In this document: positions 37,178 through 47,900 of the stretch, piece after piece | Layout of the letters: every line of letters begins with the position of its first letter | Position numbering within the stretch: the stretch's first letter is position 1 | Source of the DNA: Rhynchopus euleeides | Taxonomy: Eukaryota; Euglenozoa; Diplonemea; Diplonemida; Diplonemidae | Reading direction: 5' to 3' | DNA length: 64,000 nt | Assembly: GCA_963210315.1 (NCBI GenBank) | Contig: OY723299.1 | Span: 1,240,001-1,304,000, forward strand | The notes under the pieces: generated by a model | Database searches by the model: none | The model's input: the letters and a program-made list of their open reading frames with translations, nothing else | Told to the model about the DNA's origin: nothing | Made by a program: the position numbers and the translations under genes

Positions 37178-40128
37178 CACCACGGACTAGTCGGGCAGTG
37201 ACGGGTGGGGTCGACTAGTCGGGACGACGGGTGAAAACTCGACAGGCGGCACCCGTCGACTCGACGGGTGGACCCGTCGAGTCGACGGGTGCCACCCGTC
37301 GGCACGACGGGTGAACCTGCTGAAACGACGGGTGTTCCAGCCATTTCCTGTTGATATGGGCCAATTTCCATTGAAAACTAGGGGAGTACCTTGCATGGCA
37401 TCAGGTTATTTTTCACGCCGAGCTATCTTCCCTGCACAGACCCACCCCCCATTACTTTCCATTTACAATTCCTAGTTGGTGAAGGGCCTCAAGTGCATGT
37501 GCGACGGCTGTTCTCGTGGATTTTCATTGTTCGAGGGATCTTGACTCTGACAAACTGTGTCAGTTTGACGGAGCAACCTACTTCATGAAGCTGATCACTT
37601 TTCTGCCAGGCAAATTTTCGCCCCAGCCCCCAACCCTTGCACAACCCACAAGGCAGTCTCCAAGATACCGTACCCTCATCATCACCCAGGCCAAGATACC
37701 CCAAGATACCATCATCACCACCCAGGCCACCCAGACGAGCCACACCAATCAATGCCAGCGGCAAAGCGTACTGCAGCGCAGGCCCTCGCCAGCGCTGTGG
37801 ACATGACGGTGTTTGTACGTGCTTGGATCAACACGTATGTTGTCGAGCGTGATGCTGATGGGTTGAGCCACATGGCCCTGAAGCAGCTTCTCGGCAAGCT
37901 GACGGATACTACCATCAAGTCGACTGATCCCATCATCAGTCTTGCCCTGTACAAAAAGTATGAGAAGGTGGGGGGTGGGGTGATCAGCAAGTCGACCGCG
38001 AAGGATGGTCGCACGATGTACGCTGCCCGTGTCAATAGCGGGTCAGACATCGAGTTTGTCGGGTTGGGCCTCCGGAAGAGCAACGGGAAGGACCACCCGA
38101 CAGGGCTCAAGGAGATGGCCGACGCCTGCCCCGCGGCACTGCAGCTATGGTGAAGCTGTACGAGGCGGAGAAGAAACAGGCACAGAAGACCCAGCAGAGC
38201 AGGCTGGCCGTAGGCATTTTCGACGGTGCCTTCGCAACACGGTTGGTGACAGTTGCCGATAAGCAGAAGGATGAGTACAGAACGTGGTTCACGTTCAACT
38301 TCCTGAAGCAAATCGCAAGAGTGCAGAGAGGGGTTTTCGAAAAGGCGAACGTGATGTTTCGGCTCGCCTGCTTAGGGTAGCAGGGGACCATCTTGAGCTG
38401 TGGTCGGCATTTAGTAAGATGGGGTCATCTTCGCACAGGAGCGCGTTTTGTACCACACCACGAAATGACTGGTTGAAACAGCTCCACGCCTGCCACAGGG
38501 CTAGCATCCAGGAACTTCATGAAGCTGGGTTTGAGAGCCTGTACGCAGGGGTCACCCCCCCCTGCACGACATAAACGGGTTCATCGCAATACTCGCAGAG
38601 ATCTTGCCTGATGGACCTGCCGTGCAGAAGGCTGTCCTTGGCAGCTCAACGTGTTCCAACATGACGGGAAACCAGGCCAGAGATGTTCTGAGTCGCTTAC
38701 TCACCATTACCAAGACGAAGGGGGTGCAGCATCTACTCTGTATTGCAATGGAAATGCTTGTGCATTTCCGCTACAACGACATACCCATCAAGTACCACCA
38801 GGAGGGAAAGTGCGCGAAAGAGTTCATCTTCTCGCTCATCGCAATGCACATCCTTGTGTTTGTCCTGGAGTGGGTGTCACCTGGGAGAACATCCGAGGGG
38901 CGTGGTGTTACATATATCCATTCGATGAGCCACTGGTTTGATCCAGAAGATGCACACCCCCTCGCCCTGAGTGACGAGGAACTGGAGAGGGGGAATGGCG
39001 TCCCCAAACGCCATGCCCTGAGGGTGACATCGCAGCAGACCGCCGAACGGGACCTGCTGCTCTTCGAAATGCAGAGGACCAAAGGCAAGGGGTGCGGCCT
39101 GCTGGACCAACCGAGCACCCCGACCCTCCTGAAGTTCGGCGCGATAAAGCTTTGCTGCTGTGTCACTGCGAGGAACGCTTGTTGGAAGGGAGCAACGGCA
39201 GCACTGCAGCGGAGACTCGAGTCCCTCAGCCTTGGATCTCACGTCACAAAAAGGGGGCGATGGGGCCAACAATTTCTGGGCGACCCGGAAAACACCACTC
39301 CAAAGGCAACGCTGCTCGCATGCATCTGCAAGTCCAAATCCTGGGGCAACAGCGAGGATGTGCCAGAAGTGCCAGAACCAACACCATCCGGTACAGTGCC
39401 TGTGCAGCAGCATATCTGCATTGTGTGCTCCAAAGTTGTCCACACGAGAGAAGCACTGTTTGCGCATTATGATGCTGCACATCGGCCACAAAACAACGCG
39501 CCGTGTCAGACCTGCACTGTCACATGCCAGGAGTGCGGCAAACGGGCAAAATCGAAGGGACTGAGCCAGCACTACCTCAGTCACCATTCGCGCGTGCTGA
39601 CACAAAAGCGTTGCTGTGTTTGTTTCGAGCTCTTTAAAACCACTGTAAAGCGCGACGAGCACATGAGATCCGCGCACCCGTAAGTGAGGGGGGGGGGTGT
39701 TTGGCAGTTCAGGTACGTAGGTGATTTTGTTTGTCCTCGAGAGCGGAGTGACGTCGTGGGAGGGAGTTGTTTTACCAGGCCCCCTGCCCACCTGGATGGC
39801 TCACCCCCCTCCTGGTGGTCCACCGGTGGGCAGCCCCTTCACCAACTAGGAATTGTAAATGGAAAGTAATGGGGGGTGGGTCTGTGCAGGGAAGATAGCT
39901 CGGCGTGAAAAATAACCTGATGCCATGCAAGGTACTCCCCTAGTTTTCAATGGAAATTGGCCCATATCAACAGGAAATGGCTGGAACACCCGTCGTTTCA
40001 GCAGGTTCACCCGTCGTGCCGACGGGTGGCACCCGTCGACTCGACAGGTCCACCCGTCGAGTCGACGGGTGCCACCCGTCGTTTCACCCGTCGTCCCGAC
40101 TAGTCGTCCGGGCGACTAGTCCGTGGTG
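37178..40128 (+). mobile_element. Transposon with 300-bp terminal inverted repeats made of CACCCGTCG modules
   Basis: The left repeat (37178-37486) and right repeat (39835-40128) begin CACCACGGACTAGTCG. Each carries several palindromic CACCCGTCG...CGACGGGTG modules in its outer 150 bp and then a unique 150-bp stretch. The interior holds one disrupted gene on the plus strand. The superfamily is not recognised and no clear target duplication is visible (CA on both sides at most). Confidence 0.75.
37752..39683 (+). pseudogene. Frameshifted zinc-finger protein gene of the transposon (putative transposase)
   Basis: Coding-like sequence continues from the ATG at 37752 to TAA at 39681-39683 but needs changes of frame near 38147, near 38370, and in the C-run near 38556. 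Pieces read MPAAKRTAAQALASAVD..., MVKLYEAEKKQAQKT..., ...LHACHRASIQELHEAGFESL and DINGFIAILAEILPDG onward. The last open piece (38604-39683, 359 aa) ends in three C2H2 fingers: CIVCSKVVHTREALFAHYDA then AH; CQECGKRAKSKGLSQHYLSH then H; and CCVCFELFKTTVKRDEHMRS then AH. I do not recognise the central part; a transposase is inferred only from its place between the inverted repeats. Confidence 0.6.
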
Positions 40129-40225
40129 CACAAGCTTGCATAACGGGTGGAGGGAGATCATTCCTGTGGTTCCTTCAACTTTTCTATTTCACTTCCCCCC
40201 CAATCTCCCCCCCCTCCCAGAAGGG

Positions 40226-41479
40226 ATGGCGCCCGGGCTGTGTCCCTTTGGCTCCAGCGCATGGGAGCCACTCGGCTTCCTCTCCCCAAGGGGGGGTCGG
40301 GGAGGAGATGCCGACCTGCGCGACGCCACCCAAGGCACATCAGTGGTGCTCTCCGCGTCGCACCGAGGTGGTGCGCCACAGCCCAGCCCCGCTCTGCACC
40401 GCCCCCCGCCGGCTGCGCTGTGGGGCTGCCTGCCGCAGCACAGCCTCACACCCTCCCGCGGAGCAGCGCAACACCCCTGGGCGAAGGCCTCTCCGCCTCC
40501 ACCCCTCCACAGGGCCCACCCGGGGAGATCCGTCGAGACGCTCCACAGCACTGCCACCACTTCCGCTCCACCTCCACCTCCGGGACTTGCTGCCGACGCT
40601 GCCCATATGCTGTTCGGACCAGCAGTACCATCCCCTGCTGGGGGTCCACATTCTGACAGGGGTGCTGCTCCGACTGCAGCCCCCCACTGCCCCGCTGCTG
40701 TCTCGCAGAGGGGTGGGTGGGGTGGCGGCGGAGGCGTGCCTCGCCCCGGAGGTGGCGAGCCACACAAAGCAGTGAGGCCAGCACCAACTGGGGAGGCGCT
40801 GTTCACACCTCTGAGGTGGGCTGACGGGGGGGGTGTCGCTGCAGCGGAGGCGCCGCGGCACACCGGGTCTGCCCCGCACGGGGGTCGGGTTGGGGTAGCC
40901 ACCCCTCCGCCGCCCGCCAGCTCCGGACGCCCCTCACACCACAGCGGGTTAGCCGCCGCTGCCACCGCAGGCAGAGCGGGGGATCTCATCCCAACTGAGT
41001 GCCGAGCGGTCACCCCTGTAGGGCGGTTTCTGCAATATACCCCAGCGGGGGGGACCCCAGGTGACGACCCCTGCGCCGAAGGCGCAGGGGCAGGGGAGGG
41101 GGAAGAGGGCAGTGTGGCGGCAGATTCTCCCGAAGGCACGGCGGTTCCGGCGGGGCCTGCGGCGGAGGAGGGCGTGGGGGTGGAGGAGGAGCGGAGGGCT
41201 GAGGGTGTCCGGCCCGGAGGAGGGCGGAGGCGGCAGTCGGTGCGGGGTGGGGTGCAGCCGCAGCAGCAGGGTGGCGCGGCGGGGCGGGATGGGAGGGAGC
41301 GGGCGCGGCTGCCCGGTGGGGAGAGCGCAGGGTGTCGGCAGGAGGGGGAGGTGCTGCCTGGGGAGGCGTCGCCGACGGCGCATGTTGGATATCTCGGGCG
41401 GGTGCCTGCGTTGGAGATGCCGGAGCCGCGGAGTGGCTCGGGCATGTCTGTGCTGCTGCTGGACAGCGGGATGGGTTGA
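40226..41479 (+). CDS. Low-complexity hypothetical protein (doubtful)
   Basis: 417 aa from the ATG at 40226, which follows a polypyrimidine tract ending in AG (CCCCCCCTCCCAG then AAGGG ATG), a good trans-splice acceptor context. The protein is Ala, Pro and Gly-rich, with Gln and Glu-rich parts near the C-terminus and no recognised domain. The opposite strand is also open over 40189-41511, so the coding strand rests on the acceptor and the G/C-ending codons only. The frame is open further upstream, into the transposon's repeat, which is not expected to be coding. Confidence 0.35.
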   Translation: MAPGLCPFGSSAWEPLGFLSPRGGRGGDADLRDATQGTSVVLSASHRGGAPQPSPALHRPPPAALWGCLPQHSLTPSRGAAQHPWAKASPPPPLHRAHPGRSVETLHSTATTSAPPPPPGLAADAAHMLFGPAVPSPAGGPHSDRGAAPTAAPHCPAAVSQRGGWGGGGGVPRPGGGEPHKAVRPAPTGEALFTPLRWADGGGVAAAEAPRHTGSAPHGGRVGVATPPPPASSGRPSHHSGLAAAATAGRAGDLIPTECRAVTPVGRFLQYTPAGGTPGDDPCAEGAGAGEGEEGSVAADSPEGTAVPAGPAAEEGVGVEEERRAEGVRPGGGRRRQSVRGGVQPQQQGGAAGRDGRERARLPGGESAGCRQEGEVLPGEASPTAHVGYLGRVPALEMPEPRSGSGMSVLLLDSGMG

Positions 41480-41919
41480 GGGGTGGGTGGGGGTGGGGGG
41501 GGAGGTGGCATGTAAAAAAAATACTGATGTGGTTCGTCATGAATCGTACGACAGGTGTTCCATCAGCGGCCTGAACATGACTCAAAATAGAGGGTCTAAC
41601 ATGTGTCCAGGGGAGAGATGGAGTACATGTTTGTGCGTTATGTATATAGAGTGAGGAACGGATTCACGTGCGTAGATCGGAGACTTCGGTTGGTGGAGGG
41701 GAGGGCGGGTCGGATGCCATGCAGATGACTCCGCAGCCTCCATGCTCCATGGGGAGACTGGTGCAAAAGGATCACAAGTCGAAGGCTCCATTGCACGCTG
41801 GAGGATCCCCAGTCCCAGTTACCGCAGAGCAACAACAAGTGTGTTGAGAGGTGTCCAAGACCTGAGTTCATCACTTACACGGGGCCCAGCACACGACACA
41901 TACAGGAATCGTTGAGTGA
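41480..41919. other. Intergenic region before the satellite
   Basis: No gene recognised. The first 119-bp satellite unit begins at about 41920 with a slightly diverged copy (GATGCGCGCGCGCCTCATGG). Confidence 0.4.
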
Positions 41920-44900
41920 GATGCGCGCGCGCCTCATGGGTGGGTGTGTGTCTGCCTCGGTCGGGGTGCGGCGACGCTGTATCTCGAACGCAGACGTTGC
42001 CTGGAGCGTGGAACGCCATGCTTCGGGCGGCACAACCAGATGCGCGCCCGCCTCCTGGGTGGGTGTGTGTCTGCCTCGGTCGGGGTGCGGCGACGCTGTA
42101 TCTCGAACGCAGACGTTGCCTGGAGCGTGGAACGCCATGCTTCCGGCGGCACAACCAGATGCGCGCCCGCCTCCTGTGTGGGGGTGTGTCTGCCTCGGTC
42201 GGGGTGCGGCGACGCTGTATCTCGAACGCAGACGTTGCCTGGAGCATCGAACGCCATGCTTCGGGCAGCACAACCAGATGCGCGCCCGCCTCCTGGGTTG
42301 GTGTGTGTCTGCCTCGGTCAGGGTGCGGCGATGCTGAATCTTGAACGCAGACGTTGCCTGGGGCGTGGAACGCCATGCTTCGGGCCGCACAACCAGATGC
42401 GCGCCCGCCTCCTGGGTGGGCGTGTGTCTGCCTCGGTCGGGGTGCGGCGACGCTGTATCTCGAACGCAGACGTTGCCTGGAGCATCGAACGCCATGCTTC
42501 GGGCGGCACAACCAGATGCGCGCCCGCCTCCTGGGTGGGCGTGTGTCTGCCTCGGTCGGGGTGCGGCGCCGCTGTATCTCGAACGCAGACGTTGCCTGGG
42601 GCGTGGAACGCCATGCTTCGGGCGGCACAACCAGATGCGCGCCCGCCTCCTGTGTGGGTGTGTGTCTGCCTCGGTCGGGGTGCGGCGACGCTGTATCTCG
42701 AACGCAGACGTTGCCTGGAGCATCGAACGCCATGCTTCGGGCGGCACAACCAGATGCGCGCCCGCCTCCTGGGTGGGCGTGTGTCTGCCTCGGTCGGGGT
42801 GCGGCGCCGCTGTATCTCGAACGCAGACGTTGCCTGGGGCGTGGAACGCCATGCTTCGGGCGGCACAACCAGATGCGCGCCCGCCTCCTGTGTGGGTGTG
42901 TGTCTGCCTCGGTCGGGGTGCGGCGACGCTGTATCTCGAACGCAGACGTTGCCTGGAGCATCGAACGCCATGCTTCGGGCAGCACAACCAGATGCGCGCC
43001 CGCCTCCTGGGTGGGTGTGTGTCTGCCTCGGTCAGGGTGCGGCGATGCTGAATCTTGAACGCAGACGTTGCCTGGGGCGTGGAACGCCATGCTTCGTGCG
43101 GCACAACCAGATGCGCGCCCGCCTCCTGGGTGGGCGTGTGTCTGCCTCGGTCGGGGTGCGGCGCCGCTGTATCTCGAACGCAGACGTTGCCTGGGGCGTG
43201 GAACGCCATGCTTCGGGCGGCACAACCAGATGCGCGCCCGCCTCCTGTGTGGGTGTGTGTCTGCCTCGGTCGGGGTGCGGCGACGCTGTATCTCGAACGC
43301 AGACGTTGCCTGGAGCATCGAACGCCATGCTTCGGGCGGCACAACCAGATGCGCGCCCGCCTCCTGGGTGGGCGTGTGTCTGCCTCGGTCGGGGTGCGGC
43401 GCCGCTGTATCTCGAACGCAGACGTTGCCTGGGGCGTGGAACGCCATGCTTCGGGCGGCACAACCAGATGCGCGCCCGCCTCCTGTGTGGGTGTGTGTCT
43501 GCCTCGGTCGGGGTGCGGCGACGCTGTATCTCGAACGCAGACGTTGCCTGGAGCATCGAACGCCATGCTTCGGGCAGCACAACCAGATGCGCGCCCGCCT
43601 CCTGGGTGGGTGTGTGTCTGCCTCGGTCAGGGTGCGGCGATGCTGAATCTTGAACGCAGACGTTGCCTGGGGCGTGGAACGCCATGCTTCGTGCGGCACA
43701 ACCAGATGCGCGCCCGCCTCCTGGGTGGGCGTGTGTCTGCCTCGGTCGGGGTGCGGCGCCGCTGTATCTCGAACACAGACGTTGCCTGGGGCGTGGAACG
43801 CCATGCTTCGGGCGGCACAACCAGATGCGCGCCCGCCTCCTGTGTGGGTGTGTGTCTGCCTCGGTCGGGGTGCGGCGACGCTGTATCTCGAACGCAGACG
43901 TTGCCTGGAGCGTGGAACGCCATGCTTCCGGCGGCACAACCAGATGCGCGCCCGCCTCCTGTGTGGGTGTGTGTCTGCCTCGGTCGGGGTGCGGCGACGC
44001 TGTATGTCGAACGCAGACGTTGCCTGGAGCGTGGAACGCCATGCTTCCGGCGGGAGAACCAGATGGGCGCCCGCCTCCTGGGTGGGTGTGTGTCTGCCTC
44101 GGTCGGGGTGCGGCGACGCTGTATCTCGAACGCAGACGTTGCCTGGGGCGTGGAACGCCATGCTTCGGGCGGCACAACCAGATGCGCGCCCGCCTCCTGT
44201 GTGGGTGTGTGTCTGCCTCGGTCGGGGTGCGGCGATGCTGAATCTTGAACGCAGACGTTGCCTGGGGCGTGGAACGCCATGCTTCGGGCGGCACAACCAC
44301 ATGCGCGCCCGCCTCCTGGGTGGGCGTGTGTCTGCCTCGGTCGGGGTGCGGCGCCGCTGTATCTCGAACGCAGACGTTGCCTGGGGCGTGGAACGCCATG
44401 CTTCGGGCGGCACAACCAGATGCGCGCCCGCCTCCTGTGTGGGTGTGTGTCTGCCTCGGTCGGGGTGCGGCGACGCTGTATCTCGAACGCAGACGTTGCC
44501 TGGAGCATCGAACGCCATGCTTCGGGCAGCACAACCAGATGCGCGCCCGCCTCCTGGGTGGGTGTGTGTCTGCCTCGGTCAGGGTGCGGCGATGCTGAAT
44601 CTTGAACGCAGACGTTGCCTGGGGCGTGGAACGCCATGCTTCGGGCGGCACAACCAGATGCGCGCCCGCCTCCTGGGTGGGCGTGTGTCTGCCTCGGTCG
44701 GGGTGCGGCGCGCTGTATCTCGAACGCAGACGTTGCCTGGAGCGTGGAACGCCATGCTTCCGGCGGCACAACCAGATGCGCGCCCGCCTCCTGTGTGGGT
44801 GTGTGTCTGCCTCGGTCGGGGTGCGGCGATGCTGAATCTTGAACGCAGACGTTGCCTCAGGCGTGGAACGCCATGCTTCGGGCGGCACAACCAGATGCGC

Positions 44901-47900
44901 GCCCGCCTCCTGTGTGGGTGTGTGTCTGCCTCGGTCGGGGTGCGGCGATGCTGAATCTTGAACGCAGACGTTGCCTGGGGCGTGGAACGCCATGCTTCCG
45001 GCGGCACAACCAGATGCGCGCCCGCCTCCTGTGTGGGTGTGTGTCTGCCTCGGTCGGGGTGCGGCGACGCTGTATCTCGAACGCAGACGTTGCCTGGAGC
45101 GTGGAACGCCATGCTTCCGGCGGCAGAACCAGATGCGCGCCCGCCTCCTGGGTGGGTGTGTGTCTGCCTCGGTCAGGGTGCGGCGATGCTGAATCTTGAA
45201 CGCAGACGTTGCCTGGGGCGTGGAACGCCATGCTTCGGGCGGCACAACCAGATGCGCGCCCGCCTCCTGGGTGGGCGTGTGTCTGCCTCGGTCGGGGTGC
45301 GGCGACGCTGTATCTCGAACGCAGACGTTGCCTGGAGCGTGGAACGCCATGCTTCCGGCGGCACAACCAGATGCGCGCCCGCCTGCTGTGTGGGTGTGTG
45401 TCTGCCTCGGTCGGGGTGCGGCGACGCTGTATCTCGAACGCAGACGTTGCCTGGAGCGTGGAACGCCATGCTTCCGGCGGCACAACCAGATGCGCGCCCG
45501 CCTCCTGTGTGGGTGTGTGTCTGCCTCGGTCGGGGTGCGGCGCCGCTGTATCTCGAACGCAGACGTTGCCTGGGGCGTGGAACGCCATGCTTCGGGCGGC
45601 ACAACCAGATGCGCGCCCGCCTCCTGTGTGGGTGTGTGTCTGCCTCGGTCGGGGTGCGGCGACGCTGTATCTCGAACGCAGACGTTGCCTGGAGCATCGA
45701 ACGCCATGCTTCGGGCAGCACAACCAGATGCGCGCCCGCCTCCTGGGTGGGTGTGTGTCTGCCTCGGTCAGGGTGCGGCGATGCTGAATCTTGAACGCAG
45801 ACGTTGCCTGGGGCGTGGAACGCCATGCTTCGGGCGGCACAACCAGATGCGCGCCCGCCTCCTGGGTGGGCGTGTGTCTGCCTCGGTCGGGGTGCGGCGC
45901 GCTGTATCTCGAACGCAGACGTTGCCTGGAGCGTGGAACGCCATGCTTCCGGCGGCACAACCAGATGCGCGCCCGCCTCCTGTGTGGGTGTGTGTCTGCC
46001 TCGGTCGGGGTGCGGCGATGCTGAATCTTGAACGCAGACGTTGCCTGGGGCGTGGAACGCCATGCTTCGGGCGGCGCAACCAGATGCGCGCCCGCCTCCT
46101 GTGTGGGTGTGTGTCTGCCTCGGTCGGGGTGCGGCGACGCTGTATCTCGAACGCAGACGTTGCCTGGAGCGTGGAACGCCATGCTTCCGGCGGCAGAACC
46201 AGATGCGCGCCCGCCTCCTGGGTGGGTGTGTGTCTGCCTCGGTCAGGGTGCGGCGATGCTGAATCTTGAACGCAGACGTTGCCTGGGGCGTGGAACGCCA
46301 TGCTTCGGGCGGCACAACCAGATGCGCGCCCGCCTCCTGGGTGGGCGTGTGTCTGCCTCGGTCGGGGTGCGGCGACGCTGTATCTCGAACGCAGACGTTG
46401 CCTGGAGCGTGGAACGCCATGCTTCCGGCGGCACAACCAGATGCGCGCCCGCCTGCTGTGTGGGTGTGTGTCTGCCTCGGTCGGGGTGCGGCGACGCTGT
46501 ATCTCGAACGCAGACGTTGCCTGGAGCGTGGAACGCCATGCTTCCGGCGGCACAACCAGATGCGCGCCCGCCTCCTGTGTGGGTGTGTGTCTGCCTCGGT
46601 CGGGGTGCGGCGATGCTGAATCTTGAACGCAGACGTTGCCTGGGGCGTGGAACGCCATGCTTCGGGCGGCACAACCAGATGCGCGCCCGCCTCCTGTGTG
46701 GGTGTGTGTCTGCCTCGGTCGGGGTGCGGCGACGCTGTATCTCGAACGCAGACGTTGCCTGGAGCGTGGAACGCCATGCTTCCGGCGGCAGAACCAGATG
46801 CGCGCCCGCCTCCTGGGTGGGTGTGTGTCTGCCTCGGTCAGGGTGCGGCGATGCTGAATCTTGAACGCAGACGTTGCCTGGGGCGTGGAACGCCATGCTT
46901 CGGGCGGCACAACCAGATGCGCGCCCGCCTCCTGGGTGGGCGTGTGTCTGCCTCGGTCGGGGTGCGGCGACGCTGTATCTCGAACGCAGACGTTGCCTGG
47001 AGCGTGGAACGCCATGCTTCCGGCGGCACAACCAGATGCGCGCCCGCCTGCTGTGTGGGTGTGTGTCTGCCTCGGTCGGGGTGCGGCGACGCTGTATCTC
47101 GAACGCAGACGTTGCCTGGAGCGTGGAACGCCATGCTTCCGGCGGCACAACCAGATGCGCGCCCGCCTCCTGTGTGGGTGTGTGTCTGCCTCGGTCGGGG
47201 TGCGGCGACGCTGTATCTCGAACGCAGACGTTGCCTGGGGCATGGAACGCCATGCTTCGGGCGGCACAACCAGATGCGCGCCCGCCTCCTGGGTGGGCGT
47301 GTGTCTGCCTCGGTCGGGGTGCGGCGACGCTGTATCTCGAACGCAGACGTTGCCTGGAGCGTGGAACGCCATGCTTCGGGCGGCACAACCAGATGCGCGA
47401 CCGCCTCCTGTGTGGGTGTGTGTCTGCCTCGGTCGGGGTGCGGCGACGCTGTATCTCGAACGCAGACGTTGCCTGGGGCATGGAACGCCATGCTTCGGGC
47501 GGCACAACCAGATGCGCGCCCGCCTCCTGGGTGGGCGTGTGTCTGCCTCGGTCGGGGTGCGGCGCGCTGTATCTCGAACGCAGACGTTGCCTGGAGCGTG
47601 GAACGCCATGCTTCCGGCGGCACAACCAGATGCGCGCCCGCCTCCTGTGTGGGTGTGTGTCTGCCTCGGTCGGGGTGCGGCGACGCTGTATCTCGAACGC
47701 AGACGTTGCCTGGGGCGTGGAACGCCATGCTTCGGGCGGCACAACCAGATGCGCGCCCGCCTCCTGGGTGGGCGTGTGTCTGCCTCGGTCGGGGTGCGGC
47801 GCGCTGTATCTCGAACGCAGACGTTGCCTGGAGCGTGGAACGCCATGCTTCCGGCGGCACAACCAGATGCGCGCCCGCCTCCTGTGTGGGTGTGTGTCTG

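Noticed and set aside
38147-38380. Separate 77-codon gene and other short frames between 38147 and 38604
   Set aside because: They continue the coding-like sequence of the neighbouring frames and are better explained as one gene broken by frameshifts.
40189-41511. Minus-strand 440-codon ORF opposite the doubtful gene at 40226
   Set aside because: Pro/Ser-rich with no domain; the plus strand has a better start context. Neither is certain.
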